Assembly (NCBI RefSeq): GCF_001709345.1
Contig: NZ_MDTQ01000001.1
Coordinates: 3,220,990-3,284,989, forward strand
Reading direction: 5' to 3'
Length of the DNA stretch: 64,000 nucleotides
From: Terasakiispira papahanaumokuakeensis
GTDB taxonomy: Bacteria; Pseudomonadota; Gammaproteobacteria; Pseudomonadales; Halomonadaceae
The notes under the pieces were generated by a model. That model worked only from the letters and a program-made list of their open reading frames with translations, was not told the origin of the DNA and ran no database searches. The translations under genes and the position numbers were made by a program. Position 1 is the stretch's first letter, and each line of letters opens with the position of its first letter. Of the stretch, positions 28,461 through 38,682 are shown piece after piece.

Positions 28461-30212
28461 ATGGCTCAAACATTAAGCCCAAGGTTGATCAACCCAACGC
28501 CATCAGCGCACAATCCCCCCCTGCTGATCAAGGACCTATTAACGTCAGGCGTGCGAATGGCAGGCGAGAATCCCATTGTTTATCGCGACCTATGCCAACA
28601 TAGCTATGCCACGTTTCAACAGCGTGTTCATCAATTAGCTCATATGTTGAGTCAGCAGGGCGTCAAAGCAGGCGATGTCGTTGCTGTACTGGACTGGGAC
28701 AGTCATCGTTACTTGGAGTGCTTTTTTGCGATTCCGATGCTCGGCGCCATTTTGCATACAGTCAATGTTCGGCTATCGCCGGAACAGATTCACTACACCA
28801 TGGCGCATGCAGAAGACCAGTACTTACTCGTCCATGATGATTTTTTACCCTTGATAAGCCAGTTAATTGGACGCCTACCCGATATCAAAAGCGTCATACT
28901 CTGTACCGACCAGGGATTCTGCACCGACCCGATGATAAGCCGGAATTCCGATTCAGCCTTTTCACCACCACAGGCTTTGGCTCATGTATGGCGCGGAGAA
29001 TATGAAACGTTACTCAGTGAACAGTCGACCCACTATGAGTTTGCTGAATTTGATGAAAATGCCATCGCCACGCTGTTCTACACCACCGGCACCACCGGCA
29101 ACCCTAAAGGCGTTTGCTTCAGCCACCGCCAACTCGTACTCCACACCTTAACGGAAGCCTCAACACTCCAACAGAAAGGCATGGAAATGCTGGACCGGGA
29201 CAAGGTCTACATGCCGATCACACCGATGTTTCACGTGCATGCCTGGGGCATCCCCTACACCGCGACGCTATTGGGCTGCAAGCAGGTTTACCCAGGGCGC
29301 TATGAGCCCGAAACACTGGTCGAATTGCTGGTTACGGAGCAAGTCGATTTTTCTCACTGTGTGCCCACACTCCTGAATATGGTGTTGGAACACCCTCGTG
29401 TCAGCGGCGACGGAGAAACGGTTGATCTCTCGAATTGGAAAGTCCTCATCGGGGGGTCTGCTTTACCCCAAGGGCTGGCACGAAAAGCACATTCACTGGG
29501 GATTGATGTTCGAAGCGCCTACGGCATGTCTGAAACCTGCCCACTGCTCACAGCCGCTATTCTGCCCGCGCATATTGAACAGGCCACATTTGAAGAACAG
29601 CTGCCCTGGCGTTGTCGCACGGGCCTCGCCGTACCCTTGGTCAACCTTGAAATACTGGACGTCGATGGCCAACCGCTCCCCCATGATGACGAAAGCATCG
29701 GTGAAGTCTGTGTGCGGGCGCCCTGGTTGACACAAACCTATTTTAAAGAAGAGGCCCGTAGCGAAGCACTCTGGGAAGGGGGCTGGCTGCATACAGGAGA
29801 TGTCGGCACGCTTGATGAAACCGGTGTGCTCCAGGTGCGGGATCGTATGAAAGATGTCATTAAGACCGGCGGTGAGTGGGTTTCATCGCTCGAACTGGAG
29901 AACCTCATCAGCCTGCACCCGGGCGTTGCCGAAGTCGCCGTCATCGGCATCCCCGATCCGCAATGGGGAGAGCGTCCTGTTGCACTCGTTATGGCGGCAG
30001 AAGCTCAATCACCCGTCAGCGCTTCCAGTTTACGTCAACATTTAAAACAATTTGTCGATGAAGGTCGACTGACCAAATGGGCACTCCCCAATCAATACCA
30101 AATTGTTACTGAAATACCCAAAACAAGTGTCGGTAAATTAGATAAAAAACGTATCCGCGCCTTGATTAACGAATCTGGATTGAATGAGGAAAATTTTCTA
30201 TCTAGCCGCTAA
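28461..30212 (+). CDS. Acyl-CoA ligase (AMP-forming; AlkK/DmdB-like)
   Basis: Activates a carboxylic acid to acyl-CoA through an acyl-adenylate. The P-loop TTGTTGNPKG is near residues 203-212, AYGMSETCPLL is the A5 motif, WLHTGDVG and RMKDVIKTGGEWVSSLELE are the hinge region, and the catalytic Lys is in KTSVGKLDKK. The 583-residue length and fit to the AlkK/medium-chain group suggest medium-chain fatty acids or methylmercaptopropionate-type acids. I chose the ATG at 28461 (AAAGGA 6 nt upstream). It heads a plus-strand group with the DUF1302 and DUF1329 genes. Confidence 0.9.
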   Translation: MAQTLSPRLINPTPSAHNPPLLIKDLLTSGVRMAGENPIVYRDLCQHSYATFQQRVHQLAHMLSQQGVKAGDVVAVLDWDSHRYLECFFAIPMLGAILHTVNVRLSPEQIHYTMAHAEDQYLLVHDDFLPLISQLIGRLPDIKSVILCTDQGFCTDPMISRNSDSAFSPPQALAHVWRGEYETLLSEQSTHYEFAEFDENAIATLFYTTGTTGNPKGVCFSHRQLVLHTLTEASTLQQKGMEMLDRDKVYMPITPMFHVHAWGIPYTATLLGCKQVYPGRYEPETLVELLVTEQVDFSHCVPTLLNMVLEHPRVSGDGETVDLSNWKVLIGGSALPQGLARKAHSLGIDVRSAYGMSETCPLLTAAILPAHIEQATFEEQLPWRCRTGLAVPLVNLEILDVDGQPLPHDDESIGEVCVRAPWLTQTYFKEEARSEALWEGGWLHTGDVGTLDETGVLQVRDRMKDVIKTGGEWVSSLELENLISLHPGVAEVAVIGIPDPQWGERPVALVMAAEAQSPVSASSLRQHLKQFVDEGRLTKWALPNQYQIVTEIPKTSVGKLDKKRIRALINESGLNEENFLSSR

Positions 30213-30484
30213 ATTATCTTAATATCATACGTTTGATTGATATCTATGCGCATCAGCAAGCGCCATGATAGATCGGTAAAATGGCAAGTCGATAGACTCT
30301 GGCGATGATTCCCTCTTTTGACGGATGTCCAGCCCGAAAAGGATTTGCCATAGTTGAAAAGGATGGCGTTAACGTAAGATGTCAGAACAGCCAAACAAGT
30401 GACTCATTGAGCAGTCTCGGACCCTGTTCACATCGCGCGACTGATCGCCAATAGTCAACAGATAACAATAACTTGAGGTGGACC

Positions 30485-32467
30485 ATGGAGCAGAATACAC
30501 GGTTGAAGCACTTGCCGCCCTTGAGCGCGCTAGCCCTCGCGATAGCGACAATGCCTTATGCTCAAGCTGCCGAATTCAGTGCCGGCGGTTTTGATGTGCG
30601 CATCGACTCCAGCGCCTCCATCGGCGCCAGCTGGCGTGTGGAAGAGCGTAATGATGATTATGTTGCAGCAGGCACGCTGAACGCCTCAGGCCATTCAGTG
30701 AAAGGGGGACCTGCTGCGCTGGGAGGAGATCAAACCTATCCGGGCCAACAAACCAATAACACGGATGATGGTAACCAAAACTTTGATAAGGGTGACTTAA
30801 CCTCACTGATTTTTAAAGGTAGCCATGATTTCAACATCACCCACCGGTCCTACCCCAACATGGGAGCTAAAGTCGGGTTCCGCTACTGGTATGACGGAGC
30901 GCTAGATGGCCTTGATGGCCCTACCGATGGCGGCCAAGCCAACCACTGGCGTGATACCGATAGTTTTGATGATGCCAAAAGCGGCATTGAAGTGATGGAT
31001 GCCTACTTGTGGAGCGATATTGATATTGGCGGGCGCTTGGGCCAAGTCAAAGTAGGTCGACATGTACTGAACTGGGGGGAGAGTACATTTATTCAGGGTG
31101 GCCTGAATGTAATCAACCCCGTTGACGTCTCTGCGCTACGTAAGCCCGGGGCAGAATTAAAAGAAGGCCTGCTCCCTGTAGGCTTGGTCTCGGGTTCACT
31201 CTCATTAGATGAAGCCGGCAACTGGAACTTAGGTGCTTTCTATCAATTTGAACGTGCCGAAGTCCGACCCGATGCTTGCGGCACCTACTTCTCGAACAAT
31301 GACTTTGTGTCAGATGGCTGTGGGCCGGTCTATTTCACCGGTTCAACTTATCCCGAAAACCTCAACGGATTCACCTTCTCAGGCACGCCTTATGAGTACC
31401 TCGCCACGGCTGACCGAGCAGGCACAAAGCATGCCTCAAGCACCGGGTCTTTTGGGGTCAATCTCAAGTGGTATGCCGAAGCACTTAATGGCACTGAGTT
31501 TGGGCTCTATTATTTGAACTATCATAGCCGCCTGCCCTATATCGGTGGTTATATTGGTGAAAACTCTACCAATGGCGCTGCTGCTGCAGGCTTGTTAGCC
31601 AACAACCCCACAGGGTTTAGTCGTGAAGAACAATCACGTTACCGGGTCAACTACCCCGAAAACATTGACCTGTTCGGCTTCACCTTCAGCACACTGCTAC
31701 CCACCGGAACGGCTTGGTCAGGCGAATTCAGTTATCGCCCCAATATGCCGATTCAGGTCAACGCCAACGATATCCTGGTCCGCGGCGCACCCACAGCGCT
31801 CTTTACTCAACAAGCCGCTGCCGCAGTAGGGGCTCAGCTGGTGCAGGCAGGTCTGACGCCCGGTAGTGCCGCTTACAACCAACAACTCGCTGCTGGCGTT
31901 GCGAATGCCACCGCGAACATGGGCTCTCGTCCGCTACCCAGCGATGTGGCTGCATTAGAATCAGGCCGTTGGGATAAAGGCTATCGCGAGTTCCCGGTCA
32001 GCCAATTGCAGATGACCTTCATCCATGACTTCAACCAAACCTTGGGCGCCGACAACCTGCGTCTAATTGGAGAAGTCGGCATGACCTATGTAGACGACCT
32101 GCCGGACATTTCCGAAATGCGCTTTGGGCGCTCCTCGATTTACGGTTCCTATGGGGGCAGCAACGACGGTTATGTCACCGACTTTTCTTGGGGCTATCGA
32201 TTGGTTGGCCAGCTGGAATACAACAATGCGCTGATTGGCGGGCTGACGCTAAAACCGACCTTATCCTGGAGTCATGACGTAGAAGGTTACGGGCCTGAGC
32301 CCGGTAGTCAGTTCTATGAAGGCCGCCAGATCATTGGTTTTGCCATGAACGCAGAATATCTCAACACTTATACGGCCAGCTTAAGTTACACCGACTACCT
32401 GGATACCGACTACTGGGATCTAGATGATCGCGACTTTATATCACTGAGCCTGGGCATGAATTACTAA
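30485..32467 (+). CDS. DUF1302 family outer-membrane-like protein
   Basis: A 660-residue secreted protein with a clear signal peptide (cleavage after PYAQA, near residue 28). The sequence is rich in aromatic residues, Gly, Asn and amphipathic strands, as in outer-membrane beta-barrels. Blocks such as VKVGRHVLNWGESTFIQGG and NVINPVDVSALRKPG are typical of DUF1302. Family members sit beside DUF1329 genes in clusters for sterol, terpenoid, alkane or fatty-acid use; transport or sensing of hydrophobic substrates is inferred. I chose the ATG at 30485 with GAGGTGG upstream. The gene is 272 bp downstream of the acyl-CoA ligase. Confidence 0.85.
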   Translation: MEQNTRLKHLPPLSALALAIATMPYAQAAEFSAGGFDVRIDSSASIGASWRVEERNDDYVAAGTLNASGHSVKGGPAALGGDQTYPGQQTNNTDDGNQNFDKGDLTSLIFKGSHDFNITHRSYPNMGAKVGFRYWYDGALDGLDGPTDGGQANHWRDTDSFDDAKSGIEVMDAYLWSDIDIGGRLGQVKVGRHVLNWGESTFIQGGLNVINPVDVSALRKPGAELKEGLLPVGLVSGSLSLDEAGNWNLGAFYQFERAEVRPDACGTYFSNNDFVSDGCGPVYFTGSTYPENLNGFTFSGTPYEYLATADRAGTKHASSTGSFGVNLKWYAEALNGTEFGLYYLNYHSRLPYIGGYIGENSTNGAAAAGLLANNPTGFSREEQSRYRVNYPENIDLFGFTFSTLLPTGTAWSGEFSYRPNMPIQVNANDILVRGAPTALFTQQAAAAVGAQLVQAGLTPGSAAYNQQLAAGVANATANMGSRPLPSDVAALESGRWDKGYREFPVSQLQMTFIHDFNQTLGADNLRLIGEVGMTYVDDLPDISEMRFGRSSIYGSYGGSNDGYVTDFSWGYRLVGQLEYNNALIGGLTLKPTLSWSHDVEGYGPEPGSQFYEGRQIIGFAMNAEYLNTYTASLSYTDYLDTDYWDLDDRDFISLSLGMNY

Positions 32468-32552
32468 CCTCCGCACTTGATTCAATATACGCCCATATAT
32501 TCAGGCCCGGAACGATCAACCGGGCTACGGGATGCAGACAAAGGATGACGAC

Positions 32553-33899
32553 ATGAACCGACATCGATTCCAACGCCACCTACTGGCTTCTTCACTGCTC
32601 GCGCTCGGGCTCATGGGAAGCGCGGCCCATGCGGCGGTTCCTGCCGATGAAGCGGCCAAATTAGGTCAAAGCTTGACCCCGATGGGGGCAGAAAAAGCGG
32701 GCAATGCTGACGGCACTATTCCGGCCTGGAATGGCGGCCTGACAGAAGGACAAGGCGACTTCAAAACGGGCTATCACAACCCTTTTGCTGATGAAAAACC
32801 ATTATTTGTGATCACGGCTGAGAATCTTGAGCAGTACAAGGACAAGCTTTCTCCAGGACAACTGGCGCTATTCAAAAAATATCCTGATAGCTTCAAGATG
32901 CCAGTTTACCCTTCACACCGCACCGCTGCTTATCCGCAACAGGTGTATGACACCGCCAAAGCCAATGCCACGACAGCTGAACTCGAAGATGGCGGCAATG
33001 GGGTCACTCATTTTAAAGATTACACGCCCTTTCCGATCCCCAAAACAGGGGTAGAACTGGTCTGGAACCACTCAACACGTTACCGGGGCAACTCTGCAGA
33101 GCGAGAAGTCACGCTAGCGACACCACTGGCTGACGGTACCTATACACCTGTCACCATGGAGGAGCAATTCAAGTTTGTGGCTGACCCGGAAGAGAACTCG
33201 TTGTTTTACTTCTTGCAATCAGTCACAGCGCCTTCACGCTTGGCAGGGACAGTGCTACTTGTACAAGAAACCATGAACCAAGTAAAAGAACCGCGCCGTG
33301 CCTGGATTTATAACGCCGGTCAACGTCGTGTGCGTCGTGCCCCCCAAGTCGCCTATGATGGCCCAGGTACCGCAGCCGATGGCCAGCGCACCTCCGACGG
33401 CCTGGACTTATTCAATGGTTCGCCGGATCGCTATAACTGGAAGCTCATAGGTAAGCGGGAGATGTACATCCCCTATAACAGCTATGCACTGCTGGATACC
33501 CATAAATCACTTGATGACATCATCAAACCCGGACACCTGAACTCAGACCTGACTCGTTATGAGCTGCATCGTGTGTGGGTTGTAGAAGGGACATTGAAAG
33601 AAGGTCAGCGCCATATTTATGCTAAACGCGTCATGTACTTCGATGAAGATACCTATCAGTTGGCCGCTGTAGACCACTATGATGGCCGAGGCAACCTCTG
33701 GCGTGTCGCAGAAGGCCATATGGCTCAATTCTACGATGTGAAAATTCCTTGGTATGCGGCAGAAACCATTTATGATTTGGTCAATGGTCGCTACATCGTA
33801 TCGGGCCTCATTGTCGACACGAAAGGCTATAACTTCGACTTTGATGCAGGCAAAGCGCACTATACTCCAGCCGCCTTACGCCGTATGGGAAGCCGTTAA
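32553..33899 (+). CDS. DUF1329 family periplasmic protein (LolB-like fold)
   Basis: A 448-residue protein with signal peptide (cleavage after AAHA). Family landmarks are AAKLGQSLTPMGAEKAGNADGTIPAWNGG split over residues ~20-50, then RRAPQVAYDGPG, DRYNWKLIGKREMYIPYN, and a C-terminal domain with YAKRVMYFDEDTYQLAAVDHY. It is the customary partner of DUF1302 proteins and is thought to be a periplasmic lipid-carrier-like protein; the function is not proven. AAAGGA sits 8 nt before the ATG at 32553. It is the last gene of the group, followed by a terminator. Confidence 0.87.
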   Translation: MNRHRFQRHLLASSLLALGLMGSAAHAAVPADEAAKLGQSLTPMGAEKAGNADGTIPAWNGGLTEGQGDFKTGYHNPFADEKPLFVITAENLEQYKDKLSPGQLALFKKYPDSFKMPVYPSHRTAAYPQQVYDTAKANATTAELEDGGNGVTHFKDYTPFPIPKTGVELVWNHSTRYRGNSAEREVTLATPLADGTYTPVTMEEQFKFVADPEENSLFYFLQSVTAPSRLAGTVLLVQETMNQVKEPRRAWIYNAGQRRVRRAPQVAYDGPGTAADGQRTSDGLDLFNGSPDRYNWKLIGKREMYIPYNSYALLDTHKSLDDIIKPGHLNSDLTRYELHRVWVVEGTLKEGQRHIYAKRVMYFDEDTYQLAAVDHYDGRGNLWRVAEGHMAQFYDVKIPWYAAETIYDLVNGRYIVSGLIVDTKGYNFDFDAGKAHYTPAALRRMGSR

Positions 33900-33940
33900 T
33901 ACCGCCACCTTAAACCGTTGCCAACATAGCACTCAGTTGC

Positions 33941-33973
33941 AAAGCGCTCGGTATTTCATATCGAGCGCTTTTT
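33941..33973 (+). terminator. Intrinsic terminator after DUF1329 gene
   Basis: AAAGCGCTCG and CGAGCGCTTT form a perfect 10-bp stem with an 11-nt loop, followed by TTTTTC. It closes the acyl-CoA ligase/DUF1302/DUF1329 group. Confidence 0.88.
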
Positions 33974-34094
33974 CATGAAAAGCAAGAGACATACAGTTGC
34001 GCTTAAAAAGAGAATCGCTAAGATGCAGCCTTTCTAAGCCTATCTTATCTGAACCCGATAGTGCTCCTTGGCGACCGACGATTAATGGCCCCTA

Positions 34095-34502
34095 ATGACA
34101 ATACCAACCTCCCCTTCAAAGGGTATCACCCGCCAGCAATTACGCCGCTGGATCAGCTTTACTGGTACTGGGGTTCTCTCCGTGGGCGTCCATTTTGCTT
34201 TAATGGCAGGGCTGATTCGACTAGGCGTAGACCCCATCATTGCCACCGCCTCAGGCGCTTTCGCTGGCGCACTGGTGAATTACGTTCTGCACTATCACGT
34301 CACCTTTCAAGCCAGCGCCGGACATACCCGTAATTTACCGATTTTTGCCATTACGGCACTGGCAGGCTGGACGCTCAATAATCTAATGTTTGCAGGCCTG
34401 CATCATCAGCTGGCATTAGCCGTCATTCCCGCTCAGGGCATCACCTCGATCACGATTGCGCTGATGAATTATGGCCTATACAAATGGGTCGTCTTTCGCT
34501 AA
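34095..34502 (+). CDS. GtrA family membrane protein
   Basis: A 135-residue protein with four hydrophobic segments and the family N-terminus RRWISFTGTGVLSVGVHFALM, then ASGAFAGALVNYVLHYHVTF. It ends in the typical NYGLYKWVVF. GtrA-type proteins are thought to help move undecaprenyl-linked sugars across the inner membrane. No glycosyltransferase gene is adjacent, so the pathway is open. No clear ribosome-binding site precedes the ATG. Confidence 0.8.
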   Translation: MTIPTSPSKGITRQQLRRWISFTGTGVLSVGVHFALMAGLIRLGVDPIIATASGAFAGALVNYVLHYHVTFQASAGHTRNLPIFAITALAGWTLNNLMFAGLHHQLALAVIPAQGITSITIALMNYGLYKWVVFR

Positions 34503-34539
34503 CCCACCGCAAAAAAACGACCCAGGCCACGACAAAACA

Positions 34540-35523
34540 TCAGGCATGAACACGATCATCCTGTGCATAAATGGCAGTGTGCACCCGACCTTGTTCATCC
34601 CGCCAGGCACGATACATCCCCGGTGTATTGAAGACCAACTCAGGCTGGCCCGAGGCACTCACGGCAATCACACCGCCCATTCCCCCCATGGGCTTTAATT
34701 CCTCAAAGACCACCTCGTCACAGGCTTGTTTTAAATGACGACCCGCATGACGAATGCGAGCCGCAATATCATGGGCCACAGCCGTTCGAATAAAATATTC
34801 GCCATGGCCAGTTGCTGAAATCGCCGCATCTCGATCATCAGCCCAAGTACCGGCGCCAATCAACGGGGTGTCGCCAACGCGAGAATAACGTTTATTCGTG
34901 ATCCCTCCGGTCGATGTCGCCGCCGCAACATGCCCTTTTGCATCACGAGCCACGGCACCTACTGTGCCAAACTTTTGTCCTGGCTTTAAAGAAGAGGTGG
35001 TCATTTCTTTTTGCCCTGGCTCTAACGTCGCTGCAGCCCCCGCCTCACGATTTTGAGCCCATTGATCACGGCGCAATGAGGTATCAAACCAATCATTTGC
35101 AACCTGTGGCAATGCTTGATCAGCCAAAAATTCATCAGCACCCGCACCCGCGAGCATGACATGTTCACTATGCTGCATGACCGCCCGAGCGCCTCGTATC
35201 GGGTTACGAATAAAGTGGGCCCCTGCAATCGCACCAGCATCACGATCAGCCCCTGACATAATCGCGGCATCAAGTTCATGGTGGCCGCTATCAGTAAAAA
35301 CAGCCCCTTTCCCGGCGTTGAACCAAGGGCATTCCTCTAACGCGATAACACTGGCTTCGACGGCATCCAGACTGCTACCGCCACGATCTAGGATAACCAG
35401 GCCCGCAGCTAAAGCATCGGCAAGGGCCTGATGAACTTCATCCTCTTTCTCTGGACTCAAAAGACCTGGAGTCAGTACGCCCGCCCCACCGTGAATCGCA
35501 ATTGCAACGGCCGATTTACTCAT
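34540..35523 (-). CDS. iaaA: Isoaspartyl peptidase / L-asparaginase (Ntn hydrolase)
   Basis: A plant-type asparaginase precursor that cleaves itself to expose an N-terminal Thr. The autocleavage site is Gly186-Thr187 in FGTVGAV, with downstream [27 protein letters not shown] (split) forming the substrate pocket. HGGAG near residue 11 is the N-terminal family mark. Length is 327 residues. It hydrolyses beta-aspartyl dipeptides and asparagine. It overlaps the end of the ABC ATPase gene by 4 bp (ATGA), so it is the last gene of the amino acid transporter operon, suggesting that imported acidic peptides or asparagine are its substrates. Confidence 0.93.
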   Translation of the reverse strand: MSKSAVAIAIHGGAGVLTPGLLSPEKEDEVHQALADALAAGLVILDRGGSSLDAVEASVIALEECPWFNAGKGAVFTDSGHHELDAAIMSGADRDAGAIAGAHFIRNPIRGARAVMQHSEHVMLAGAGADEFLADQALPQVANDWFDTSLRRDQWAQNREAGAAATLEPGQKEMTTSSLKPGQKFGTVGAVARDAKGHVAAATSTGGITNKRYSRVGDTPLIGAGTWADDRDAAISATGHGEYFIRTAVAHDIAARIRHAGRHLKQACDEVVFEELKPMGGMGGVIAVSASGQPELVFNTPGMYRAWRDEQGRVHTAIYAQDDRVHA

Positions 35524-36311
35524 CCTGCTGTTACTCCATGGTTAATAATCTGGTTCAAAAACTGCTGGGTTCGAGGTGACTCTGGCTGACTGAAAAACTG
35601 CTCAGGTGGCGCCTGTTCTACGATTTCCCCCTGATCCATAAACACCACGCGATCGGCCACTTTGCGTGCAAACCCCATTTCATGGGTCACACATAGCATC
35701 GTCATGCCTTCGGCAGCGAGATCCACCATGACCTCCAGTACCTCAGCAATCATTTCTGGGTCTAGTGCCGAGGTAGGCTCGTCAAACAACATGATTTTGG
35801 GTCGCATACACAGCGCGCGAGCAATGGCAATACGTTGCTGTTGCCCACCGGATAACTGGCCTGGGTATTTATTGGCATGCTCACGCATCTTGACGCGCTC
35901 AAGAAGCTTCAAGGCATATGCCATCGCTTCAGATTCTGCAATGCCTAGGTTAGCGGTCTGTGGCAAAGTGCAATTTTTCAGCACACTCAGGTGGGGAAAG
36001 AGATTGAAGTGCTGGAAACACATCCCCACTTCACGACGAATTTGTCTTAGGCGTTTAGGGTGATCATCCAGTAATTGGCCGAGTACCACGATATCGCCTT
36101 CCTGGTGTTGCTCCAGCTGATTGACACAGCGAATCAGTGTGGATTTACCCGAACCGGAAGGTCCGCAAATGACAATCCGCTCGCCCGTTTTCACTTCCAG
36201 AGATACGTTTTTCAGCGCATGGAAGTGGCCATACCATTTATTCAAAGCGTCGATGCGCACCGCTACTGGCGCATCTGCGTCGACAGAACGCGGTTCATTC
36301 ACAGTATTCAT
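35520..36311 (-). CDS. aapP: Amino acid ABC transporter ATP-binding protein (AapP/GltL/GlnQ type)
   Basis: The ATPase of a polar amino acid importer. Walker [10 protein letters not shown] is at residues 50-58, the signature is LSGGQQQR, Walker B is [12 protein letters not shown] and the H-loop is CVTHEMGF. The 263-residue length is standard. Its start touches the stop of the upstream permease (1-bp overlap at 36311), and its stop overlaps iaaA, so translation is coupled. Confidence 0.95.
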   Translation of the reverse strand: MNTVNEPRSVDADAPVAVRIDALNKWYGHFHALKNVSLEVKTGERIVICGPSGSGKSTLIRCVNQLEQHQEGDIVVLGQLLDDHPKRLRQIRREVGMCFQHFNLFPHLSVLKNCTLPQTANLGIAESEAMAYALKLLERVKMREHANKYPGQLSGGQQQRIAIARALCMRPKIMLFDEPTSALDPEMIAEVLEVMVDLAAEGMTMLCVTHEMGFARKVADRVVFMDQGEIVEQAPPEQFFSQPESPRTQQFLNQIINHGVTAG

Positions 36312-37375
36312 CAGCGGCTCTTTTCCAGTTGTTTTTCAAGGTGACGCGCATAACGCGACAGCGCAAAGCAGATGACAAAGAAGAACATGGCCAGGAACAA
36401 ATACACCTCATGCTCAAGACCAATCCACTCCGGGGCCGAGGTTGTACTCATCGCAATCCCGACGACATCCAGTACACCCACAACGACCACGAGTGTCGTT
36501 TCTTTAAACAAACCAATAAATTGAGTCAGCAAAGGGGGAATGGTGTTACGTAACACTTGCGGCAGAATGATCACGCTCATGGTTTTCCAATAAGAGAATC
36601 CCAGTGCTTTAGCCGCCTCGTATTGACCTTTGGCCATACCTTGGAGCCCACCGCGGATAGTTTCGGCCATATACGCTGCCGTAAACATCACCAGCACAAT
36701 CAACACTCGAGCGAGAATATCGATGGTCACGCCTTCAGGGAGAAACAACTGCACCATCAACGACGCCATAAATAACAACGTAATCACGGGCACTGAACGG
36801 ACCAATTCGATATACAACACACACAGCAGCTTGATAGCAGGCTTTTTGGAGCGTCGACCGAGCGCCAACAAAATGCCCATAGGCAAGGCAAACAGCATCC
36901 CAATAACGCCGAGAAAGACAGTCACCAGAATCCCAGCAAACTGAGTTGACGATACCGAGGACAGCCCTAGACCGCCTTTGAGCAACCACCACATCACGAA
37001 GGGTAAGAGCATCATGTAACCCAGAACCCAGCGTCGATCGATGCGTTTGAAATACAGCAGCGGGATAATGGCACCGGCCAGCACAAACGCTAAATTGACG
37101 CGCCAGGTTTCGGTATCGGGATAAAAGCCATAAACAAACAGGTCGATCCGGTTCACGACCGGCAACCAACAGGCCCCACCCCCCACACAATCTGCTTTGC
37201 TACTACCGACAAAAGTGGCTGAAAAAATTAGCCAGTCCAACACCTTAGGCACACTCCAAAGCAACAATCCTAGAGTGGCCAACGTCAGTATACTTTGCAG
37301 CAAATTAGGGAAAAGCTGCTTGTGCACCCAACGCAAGGCGGGGTGAGGACGACGGGAAGCAGATAAAGACGACAT
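36311..37375 (-). CDS. aapM: Amino acid ABC transporter permease (AapM type)
   Basis: An inner-membrane permease of 354 residues, larger than a GlnP-type subunit because of an N-terminal hydrophobic region (up to residue ~130), as in AapM of general L-amino acid transporters. The permease domain has [20 protein letters not shown] and the EAA loop [21 protein letters not shown] chose the ATG at 37375 (AAGGAG 6 nt upstream); the frame opens at 37423, inside the upstream gene. A Cys pair (DCVGGGAC) lies in the presumed periplasmic loop. Confidence 0.92.
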   Translation of the reverse strand: MSSLSASRRPHPALRWVHKQLFPNLLQSILTLATLGLLLWSVPKVLDWLIFSATFVGSSKADCVGGGACWLPVVNRIDLFVYGFYPDTETWRVNLAFVLAGAIIPLLYFKRIDRRWVLGYMMLLPFVMWWLLKGGLGLSSVSSTQFAGILVTVFLGVIGMLFALPMGILLALGRRSKKPAIKLLCVLYIELVRSVPVITLLFMASLMVQLFLPEGVTIDILARVLIVLVMFTAAYMAETIRGGLQGMAKGQYEAAKALGFSYWKTMSVIILPQVLRNTIPPLLTQFIGLFKETTLVVVVGVLDVVGIAMSTTSAPEWIGLEHEVYLFLAMFFFVICFALSRYARHLEKQLEKSR

Positions 37376-37403
37376 CCCTAGCTCCTTAATATGAAGGCGC
37401 GCT

Positions 37404-38558
37404 TTAATGCGTGCGTAAGCCAATACGATGGTTATAGAAATTCATCAGCAATGAAGTCACTAGGCTGAACACACAATAAGTCGCCATCACCAGCGCAATA
37501 CATTCAATCGCCTGACCGGTTTGATTCAAGGTGGTCCCACCTGTTGCCGAAACCAGTTCCATATAACCGACGACGACCCCAAGCGAAGAGTTTTTGATGA
37601 TATTCAGATAAGTACTGGTCACCTGCGGAATCATCGGATAAATAGCCTGGGGGACAATCAACTGAAACATGGTTCGCGTTTCACTAAACCCCAGTGCCCG
37701 CGAAGCTTCATACTGACCACGCGGTACCGATTGAATCGCCCCTCGGACAATCTCGGCAATATAGCTGGCGCTATAAAAAGATAAGGCCATCCACAATGCC
37801 ATCAGCTCTGGGGTTAACGTGATTCCGCCCCGAAAACCAAATCCTTTCGCCTCTGGCAATTCCCACTGCCACTGGGCATCACTCACGGCATACACCAGCA
37901 ACGGCAGCAAGACAGCTCCGACTAACAGCGCCGGCCAAAGTGGTGGACCGAACCCTTTCCAGGGCAAGCGGGTCCGATAACGCGACATCAACCAGCCACC
38001 CAAAATAATGCCCAGTAAGCTCCACAGCAGCGCCCAACCGACAAGGCCGCCTTGAGATGCCCATGGCACGGTCAGCCCACGATTACTCAGAAAACCAACA
38101 CCGAACACATCGATGGCATCACGGACTCGGGGCATCGCCAACATCAGGCCATACCACCAAATCAAGTGGACGATTAAAGGCACATTACGCAAAAACTCCA
38201 CCGCCAAGTAACTCATGCGGTTTAAAAGCCAATTATCAGATACCCTTAAAACACCCAGTATCACGCCCAATAATGTCGCCAAAGCAATGCTCAGAACGGA
38301 CACCAACAAGGTGTTCAGTAATCCCACCCAGTAAGCCCGCAGATAAGTATCATCGGGGGTGTAATCAATCAGGCTGAAGCTAATCGCATAGCCGGCTCTT
38401 TGATCCAGGAAATCAAACCCCGAGGCAATGCCCAAAGCACTGAGGTTGGCACTGGCGTTTTGAATCAACCAATAAAACAGCGCAGCAACTAACGCCAGCA
38501 CAAGGGCTTGCTGCAAGACACTAGACCAGCGCACTGAAGTCAGAGGGGAAGTCCTCAT
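37404..38558 (-). CDS. aapQ: Amino acid ABC transporter permease (AapQ type)
   Basis: The partner permease of 384 residues. It has an N-terminal membrane segment, then FDFLDQRAGYAISFSLIDY, a motif common in AapQ/YhdX-type proteins, and the EAA loop EASRALGFSETRTMFQLIVP. About eight hydrophobic segments are seen. It lies 28 bp before aapM and 124 bp after aapJ. Confidence 0.93.
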   Translation of the reverse strand: MRTSPLTSVRWSSVLQQALVLALVAALFYWLIQNASANLSALGIASGFDFLDQRAGYAISFSLIDYTPDDTYLRAYWVGLLNTLLVSVLSIALATLLGVILGVLRVSDNWLLNRMSYLAVEFLRNVPLIVHLIWWYGLMLAMPRVRDAIDVFGVGFLSNRGLTVPWASQGGLVGWALLWSLLGIILGGWLMSRYRTRLPWKGFGPPLWPALLVGAVLLPLLVYAVSDAQWQWELPEAKGFGFRGGITLTPELMALWMALSFYSASYIAEIVRGAIQSVPRGQYEASRALGFSETRTMFQLIVPQAIYPMIPQVTSTYLNIIKNSSLGVVVGYMELVSATGGTTLNQTGQAIECIALVMATYCVFSLVTSLLMNFYNHRIGLRTH

Positions 38559-38596
38559 AAAGCGTTACTCAAAGTCGAACGACAAGAAGCAAGGCA

Positions 38597-38621
38597 CTTC
38601 CGGAATCACTCAAACCGGAAG
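38597..38621 (-). promoter_or_regulatory. Hairpin between aapJ and aapQ
   Basis: Arms CTTCCGG and CCGGAAG with an 11-nt loop lie in the aapJ-aapQ gap, without a T-run. Such hairpins often stabilise the binding-protein mRNA relative to the permease part. A 12-nt direct repeat (GCGAATGAGTCA-type) lies next to it at about 38650-38676. Confidence 0.5.
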
Positions 38622-38682
38622 GCCTCAGTAAACTTGATGAATCAATTAACGAATGAGTCAATCCGCGAATGAGTCAGCGCGA

